This document shows, piece by piece, positions 59,510 through 64,000 of a DNA stretch of 64,000 bases; within the stretch, counting starts at the first letter, position 1; every line of letters starts with the position of its first letter. The stretch lies in assembly GCF_000234665.1 (NCBI RefSeq), contig NC_018320.1, forward strand, positions 186,001-250,000. Reading direction: 5' to 3'. Source of the DNA: Leishmania mexicana MHOM/GT/2001/U1103 (taxonomy: Eukaryota; Euglenozoa; Kinetoplastea; Trypanosomatida; Trypanosomatidae). Below the pieces are notes generated by a model. It was not told the origin of the DNA. It worked only from the letters and a program-made list of their open reading frames with translations, and did no database searches. A program made the translations under genes and the position numbers.

Positions 59510-61102
59510 TCAGAACAAGAAGAGGTCTGATGCGACATTGTGGACAAGGCGCTGCACGAGCTCCGACACCTCGCTGGTGGTCCATCGGCGCTCCGCTGCA
59601 GGAGGAACAGACGACTGGCTTGCTGCCGGGACCTCGGTTGGCGGAGCATCCCCTGGTCCAGTGTGTGGGGTCCTCACCACCCCCGATGCATTCGCCGTCC
59701 CGGCAAGGATGTGATCAAGAGTGCAGCGCAGCCGGTGAATGAGTGCCTGTCGCACAGTGGTCGATGCGATGATCTCAGTGGACGCGGTCGGCGAGAAGTC
59801 GGCGCCGCCGCCCGCGGTGCGCTGGTTGACGTGCAGCTTCGCCTCCACGTACTCCAGCAAGGCATCTGGCAAGCCGTTGTTGCGCAAGTTCAGCTCTATC
59901 AGCGTGTTGTTCAGGTAAAGTGCCGTGACAAGAGGAAACGACACTACAGCCTCGTGGACACCGACGTGGCGCCCAGCCGAAGATGCCATGTCATACTCGC
60001 GAGCCGCACTCGAACGTCCCGCCTCCGCGCCGTGATTCATCGTCGCGTCCGAGAGAAAGTAGGTACCCAGTAGGTTGTGGGAGAGGTCGAGCCGCAGCAG
60101 CGGCTGTGCGGCCACGGCCACGGCTGTTGATGTTTGTAGTTTACAGAGCGCCGATGCGCGACCACACGCCCTCGAGAGACTGCGCGGTGCCGCGACAGAC
60201 CGCGCAACAATGAGCTCGGCAAGAGCGGCTATTGCCGGCCCGGTGCGGCTGCCGCTGATGCAGTTGCGACGCAAGCTCAGCACCTCCAGCGAAGGATGCA
60301 GCTGCAGCGCGGCGCAAAGCAACGCAAGTCCAGCGTCACGCGAGCCCAAACGGTTGTCCGATAAGTTGAGGGAGTGCAGCTGCGGGCATGATGCGAGTAG
60401 CGACGCCAGAGGCCCGCCGTCCGTGAGCGCCGCGCCGCTGAGGTCCAGCAACCGCAGCGTGCTCGCTGCCCAGAATCCAGGGATGGTGGGCGGGTGCAAC
60501 AACGGGGTGGCCAGTGTCCACAGCCCCGGTGGATGAGAGCCACCGCCTTCGCATCTGCTAGCTGCCGCTAGGGCCGCTGGCTTTACGGAAGTGGTGGCCA
60601 CTTGTCGGCAAAGGCAGCGCAGCCCAGCGTCACCGAGAGCGGTGTCGCGCAGCGATAAACTGTGCAGCGGCACGGCAGCCACCACACTTCGCAGGGTTGC
60701 GACCCACTCTGACAAGGGCATCCAGAGACCACCAAAATCGAGTGACAGTCCAGCCTCGCCTATGCCCCTCTTACTGTCATCGTCGTCATGCAGCGCCGTG
60801 GGTGATGCCCTAGCGGTTGCCGCCTCGGCATCCCCCTCGTCGCCACAGCATGCATCTCTCGTAGTCGCGGCGGCGAGGGCGCAGTCGCTCCCTGATGAAG
60901 CCCGCCCTCGGCTTTGCACCAGCTCCACCGCCTGCAGGACACGAAAGAGCACCACCGGATGCATCTCCACCTCTTCTTCTGCGCAATAGGTGCCGTACAG
61001 AGAGAGCCACCCCCGCGCCTGCGCCTGCGCCACCGCAGGTGGCACCACGACGTCCGGGGCATCGACTGCACTCGGCGCGGATGCGCACGGCGGTGATTCC
61101 AT
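59510..61102 (-). CDS. Leucine-rich-repeat protein (ribonuclease-inhibitor type repeats)
   Basis: Function unknown; probably protein-protein interaction. With the ATG at 61102 (MESPPCASAPSAVDAP) it has 530 residues; the longer frame starts only with GTG. Repeats of the LxxLxLxxNxL type are visible: SLSLRDTALGDAGLRCL, LRLLDLSGAALTDGG, LHSLNLSDNRLGSRDAG, LEVLSLRRNCISG, LRLDLSHNLLG and LIELNLRNNGLPDALLEYV. Their length of about 28 residues suits the ribonuclease-inhibitor subclass. The N-terminal 120 residues contain a conserved-looking WLSLYGTYC segment. The tail after the last repeat is low complexity. No kinase, membrane or signal sequence is seen. Confidence 0.92.
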   Translation of the reverse strand: MESPPCASAPSAVDAPDVVVPPAVAQAQARGWLSLYGTYCAEEEVEMHPVVLFRVLQAVELVQSRGRASSGSDCALAAATTRDACCGDEGDAEAATARASPTALHDDDDSKRGIGEAGLSLDFGGLWMPLSEWVATLRSVVAAVPLHSLSLRDTALGDAGLRCLCRQVATTSVKPAALAAASRCEGGGSHPPGLWTLATPLLHPPTIPGFWAASTLRLLDLSGAALTDGGPLASLLASCPQLHSLNLSDNRLGSRDAGLALLCAALQLHPSLEVLSLRRNCISGSRTGPAIAALAELIVARSVAAPRSLSRACGRASALCKLQTSTAVAVAAQPLLRLDLSHNLLGTYFLSDATMNHGAEAGRSSAAREYDMASSAGRHVGVHEAVVSFPLVTALYLNNTLIELNLRNNGLPDALLEYVEAKLHVNQRTAGGGADFSPTASTEIIASTTVRQALIHRLRCTLDHILAGTANASGVVRTPHTGPGDAPPTEVPAASQSSVPPAAERRWTTSEVSELVQRLVHNVASDLFLF

Positions 61103-62028
61103 TTTTCTTTTCTTTGCCTGTGCGTTGCAGCAGCCGCTGGGACCTCCATGCAGAGTCAGGGGAAGAGGAACAGCCGAATTCGACGGCTCGCAGACTATGC
61201 GTGTGCTGGTGGGTGCGTGACACACCGTCTAGCGGGTCGCCTTTCGCCGGGTTGACCAAAGCTTGTTATCCGATGGATGTGTGTGTGTGTGTGCTGGGGA
61301 GGGAAGCGTGTGTATTATGGTGAGGTGGTGCAGCGACTGTGTCGCTGCACCGTCGCCAAAGACGTGTGGAAGGCAAGCGCACCGCAGCAGAGGGGCTGGG
61401 GGTCTCTTGTCAAGGCTGTCACCGCCTGAGCAGGCATGCGCGCCGCGCAACAGCCCAAGACAACACAAGCACCACTCATCACGCACAGCAAAACGGCCCA
61501 AAGTGAAAGAGGGGAGTTGATAAAGTAAGTGAGCGCAAGATACGTGTTTTTTCGCCTAACCCACGGCGCTTTGCACTGGTGTTTGGTGGCCATCGAAGAC
61601 GAGTGTCCTCCACTGAGGCGTGGCGGGTTACCACCACCACCACCACCGAGGCCGCATGCTCAGCTGACGTGACGCACGCCTACGCACGCCCACGCCATCT
61701 CTGCCCACGTAGGTGGCTGAGTGAAGGACGAGAGCGAAAGTGGGAGATGGGGGAAGGGGGAAGGGGAGGGGGCGAGAAACTGCGTGACTCACACCCACCA
61801 TGAAGTTAGCAATGGCCTCTCTGTCTGCTTGCACACTTTATTCTGCATCGCGCGATCACGCTCCTTTTGCTGCTCTGAGGATGCTCCCTCCTCCCTTCAC
61901 TGCTGCGGTAGATGCAGGTGTGGAGTCTACCTCGCGGCAGACGCGCGCACGGTGCCGCATCCTCACGACGCCTCCTGCCGGCACCAGGCTCCCCATCAGC
62001 TGCGGTTCCGCTGTGCACCTCGGGGATG
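61103..62028 (-). other. Spacer between the ubiquitin-like/NZF gene and the leucine-rich-repeat gene
   Basis: No gene is supported. A GT run lies at 61280-61292 and a CCA run at about 61632-61650. The sequence just upstream of the leucine-rich-repeat gene's ATG has T/C bias on the wrong strand, so its acceptor is unclear. Confidence 0.5.
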
Positions 62029-64000
62029 CTACGTACTCGGTAGCGGGGCCTCGCACATCTCACACACCACCATATCAGGCGCATTGAGAAAGGTGCACAC
62101 GGGACACGACACGCCCTGCTCCGCCATGGCCAGTGAGGCACCGACCGTAGGCGCCGCAGCAACGGCACCGGCTGCAGCCGTGTTGGCAGCAGGGGATGCT
62201 GCCATTATGGATCCGCCATGGCTGCCCTGGAGTCGCGTCTCACGGAACGCCACCGTGTGCTCGTGGACGACGGACGCGGCAGATGCGCCACCGCAAGCGC
62301 CGGCTTGCAGCAGCTCCGGCGGAATCGCCTCCCACTCCTCGTCGGTCGCTGCCGTTGTGGCGCACGTCTGCGCGATGATGTCGACCGACTGCACCGAGAG
62401 CGTCTCGCCGTCGCGGATGCCCAGCTCCTGCAGCGTGGCATTGTCGAGCTGCGCATCCTCCGCGCCGGTGGCGGAGGTCGAAGCGGTCCCGCGAGTGTGG
62501 TGGCCCGACGCCTCCATGGCGTGTGGTGGCGTCGAGCACCGCTTCAAGGGCTTGTTTTTTCCGCGCCCAATCTGCAGCACCTCGGCGGGCACCAGGTATC
62601 CGTGCTTCTCGCGCAGGTGAGCACTTATATAGATCTTAAGTTGCCTGAGTGTAGTGTAATAGTGAATCCCCGCAGGGATCGCGTCGGCGTCCGTGGCGGT
62701 GGTGCTGCCGCCGCCTTTCACACTCTTCGCAGCGCTGCCTCCGGCGTGCTGCACCGCGGCCGAGGTCAGCACGCTCACCGCGTCGTAGTAGTTCTTGCGG
62801 CTCTTCTTCACATGTATGTGCAGCCTCAACGAGCCATTCAGGAAGGACTCGCACTGGGCGTCAAATTTGGCGAGCATTGCAGCGCAGCACTGCGCACAAG
62901 TAGAGGGCCACAGCTGGCGCGCACCGTTGTGAAAGCGCACCTGAATGACGGCGGCCGCCACGGGAACAGTCTGCGCACGAGACTTCGGCACCGGCGTCGC
63001 TGCGGGCGGTGACGGCGTCGACAGGGACGCAGCCGTGCAGTCGCCTGCCGAGGCTGCAGAGGGATCTGTTGGCTTCTTCGCTGCCTCTGCCGAGGCCACA
63101 TCCTCCGCCGTCTCCGCGTCCACGTCCGTCACCTCCGCGCGAGGCTCAGCACCTCCCACTGCTGCCCCAGCAGTGGCCGCGCCCGTGACGCCGCCGGTCC
63201 ACGACACCACACGCTCCAGCATCCCCGGCTCGCCGTACTGTGCCAGCAACGCAACATACTCATCCATCGGCAATATCACCATGGGTGGTAGCCAGCACTG
63301 ACTGCGGTACTCCGCCTCAGTGGGGCCCGTCGGCGGTGAAGTCGCAGATGACGCACCGGCCCGCTCCGCCCGCACACCGCTCCAGAGCAACTCGGCCCGC
63401 TTCGCCCGCGCCCCTTGCCAGAAGCCATCGGACGGGTTCAGCCACGACACCTCCAGCAGGCTCTCCGAGTGCGCGCACTTGAATGTTTCGAATGAGATTC
63501 GCGGCAGTGCCAGCATGGGCTCGTCGTCCGCATCATCGCCGCCTTTGCCGGCGTCAGACTTGCTGCCCTCGCTCTGCATCGCCGCGTACCACCGCGCCAC
63601 CCACCACGTCGGCACACAGCCATACGCGACGGTGCAGTCTGGCACCGTCTGCGCCGTCATTTTCTCCAGCGCCTCCTCGGCGTAATACAAGCGGCCCTCA
63701 AGCGTCTGCGGCTCTGGCGGCGCCGCTGCTGCAGTTGCCGTTTCTGGCGGCGACGGAGCCACAGGCGAGGAAGGGACGTTCGTTGCGCCTGCACCCCGCC
63801 CACCACTACGGCCGCCCCCACTGCGCCGCATCGTCACGCTCGCATTCCAGGCGGCGTCGCGCTGCCGCTTCTTCATCAGTGATGTGCGCAGTCGCTGCAC
63901 CTCGCTTGACTGATGGGCCACTCGCTGCTGGTGCGCCTCTACCCACTTCTTCACGTACTCACGGTACTCGCGCTCGCCGTGCTGCTTGAAGAAAAGCCGA
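62029..64000 (-). CDS. Ubiquitin-like domain and NZF zinc-finger protein; N-terminus cut by window edge
   Basis: Probably a ubiquitin-pathway adaptor. The frame is open to base 64000, and the first residues in the window (FFKQHGEREYREYVKKW) are internal, so the start lies outside. At least 655 residues are present. Early there is a coil and Gly/Ser linker, then a folded part with VAYGCVPTWWVARWYAA and FKCAHSESLLEVSWLNP, reminiscent of DUSP domains of deubiquitinases but unproven. A ubiquitin-like beta-grasp follows (TLRQLKIYISAHLREKHG to NATLQELGIRDGETLSVQ). The C-terminus is an NZF/RanBP2 zinc finger, CPVCTFLNAPDMVVCEMC, with the Thr-Phe and Met residues that bind ubiquitin in NPL4-type fingers. 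No Cys/His peptidase box is visible. Confidence 0.85.
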   Translation of the reverse strand, partial: RLFFKQHGEREYREYVKKWVEAHQQRVAHQSSEVQRLRTSLMKKRQRDAAWNASVTMRRSGGGRSGGRGAGATNVPSSPVAPSPPETATAAAAPPEPQTLEGRLYYAEEALEKMTAQTVPDCTVAYGCVPTWWVARWYAAMQSEGSKSDAGKGGDDADDEPMLALPRISFETFKCAHSESLLEVSWLNPSDGFWQGARAKRAELLWSGVRAERAGASSATSPPTGPTEAEYRSQCWLPPMVILPMDEYVALLAQYGEPGMLERVVSWTGGVTGAATAGAAVGGAEPRAEVTDVDAETAEDVASAEAAKKPTDPSAASAGDCTAASLSTPSPPAATPVPKSRAQTVPVAAAVIQVRFHNGARQLWPSTCAQCCAAMLAKFDAQCESFLNGSLRLHIHVKKSRKNYYDAVSVLTSAAVQHAGGSAAKSVKGGGSTTATDADAIPAGIHYYTTLRQLKIYISAHLREKHGYLVPAEVLQIGRGKNKPLKRCSTPPHAMEASGHHTRGTASTSATGAEDAQLDNATLQELGIRDGETLSVQSVDIIAQTCATTAATDEEWEAIPPELLQAGACGGASAASVVHEHTVAFRETRLQGSHGGSIMAASPAANTAAAGAVAAAPTVGASLAMAEQGVSCPVCTFLNAPDMVVCEMCEAPLPST

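Overview
This is nuclear DNA of a trypanosomatid, most likely Leishmania or a close Leishmaniinae relative. The DNA is GC-rich. About 21 intron-less genes all lie on the minus strand, so transcription runs from high to low coordinates as one directional gene cluster. Intergenic spacers are long (0.5-2.5 kb) and full of GT/CA, GGTG and polypurine tracts, as expected where mRNAs are made by spliced-leader trans-splicing and polyadenylation. Several proteins have trypanosomatid hallmarks: a divergent histone H3, a fused OMP decarboxylase-orotate phosphoribosyltransferase ending in a glycosomal SKL tripeptide, and a fumarate-type dihydroorotate dehydrogenase. I did not resolve the species. No plus-strand gene, tRNA, rRNA, CRISPR array or intact transposon is supported.

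Left part (1-27 kb) is the de novo pyrimidine cluster. In transcription order it holds two histone H3 genes, carbamoyl-phosphate synthetase II (CPSII), dihydroorotase, two more H3 genes, a P-loop nucleoside kinase-like gene, OMPDC-OPRT (UMP synthase), a small frame-shifted membrane-protein gene, aspartate carbamoyltransferase, and dihydroorotate dehydrogenase (cut by the window edge). Together these encode every step from glutamine to UMP. A 1.94 kb block with an H3 pair occurs twice as an almost identical direct repeat and brackets dihydroorotase and CPSII. CPSII carries a C-terminal region of about 370 residues that I read as a degenerate argininosuccinate-synthase-like domain.

Right part (27-64 kb) is a run of unrelated housekeeping and hypothetical genes. 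In coordinate order these are an AT-hook protein, SPO11, a PPIL4-type cyclophilin/RRM protein, two RBX/APC11-type RING-H2 proteins, a coiled-coil protein, a probable mitochondrial protein, an AP endonuclease, eIF2A, a two-LysM-like protein, a low-complexity protein, a leucine-rich-repeat protein, and a ubiquitin-like/NZF zinc-finger protein that runs off the right edge.

Starts were set to the first convincing ATG. Where the longest open frame began with GTG or TTG, or ran into pyrimidine-rich leader sequence, it was trimmed. Splice-acceptor calls are pattern-based predictions.
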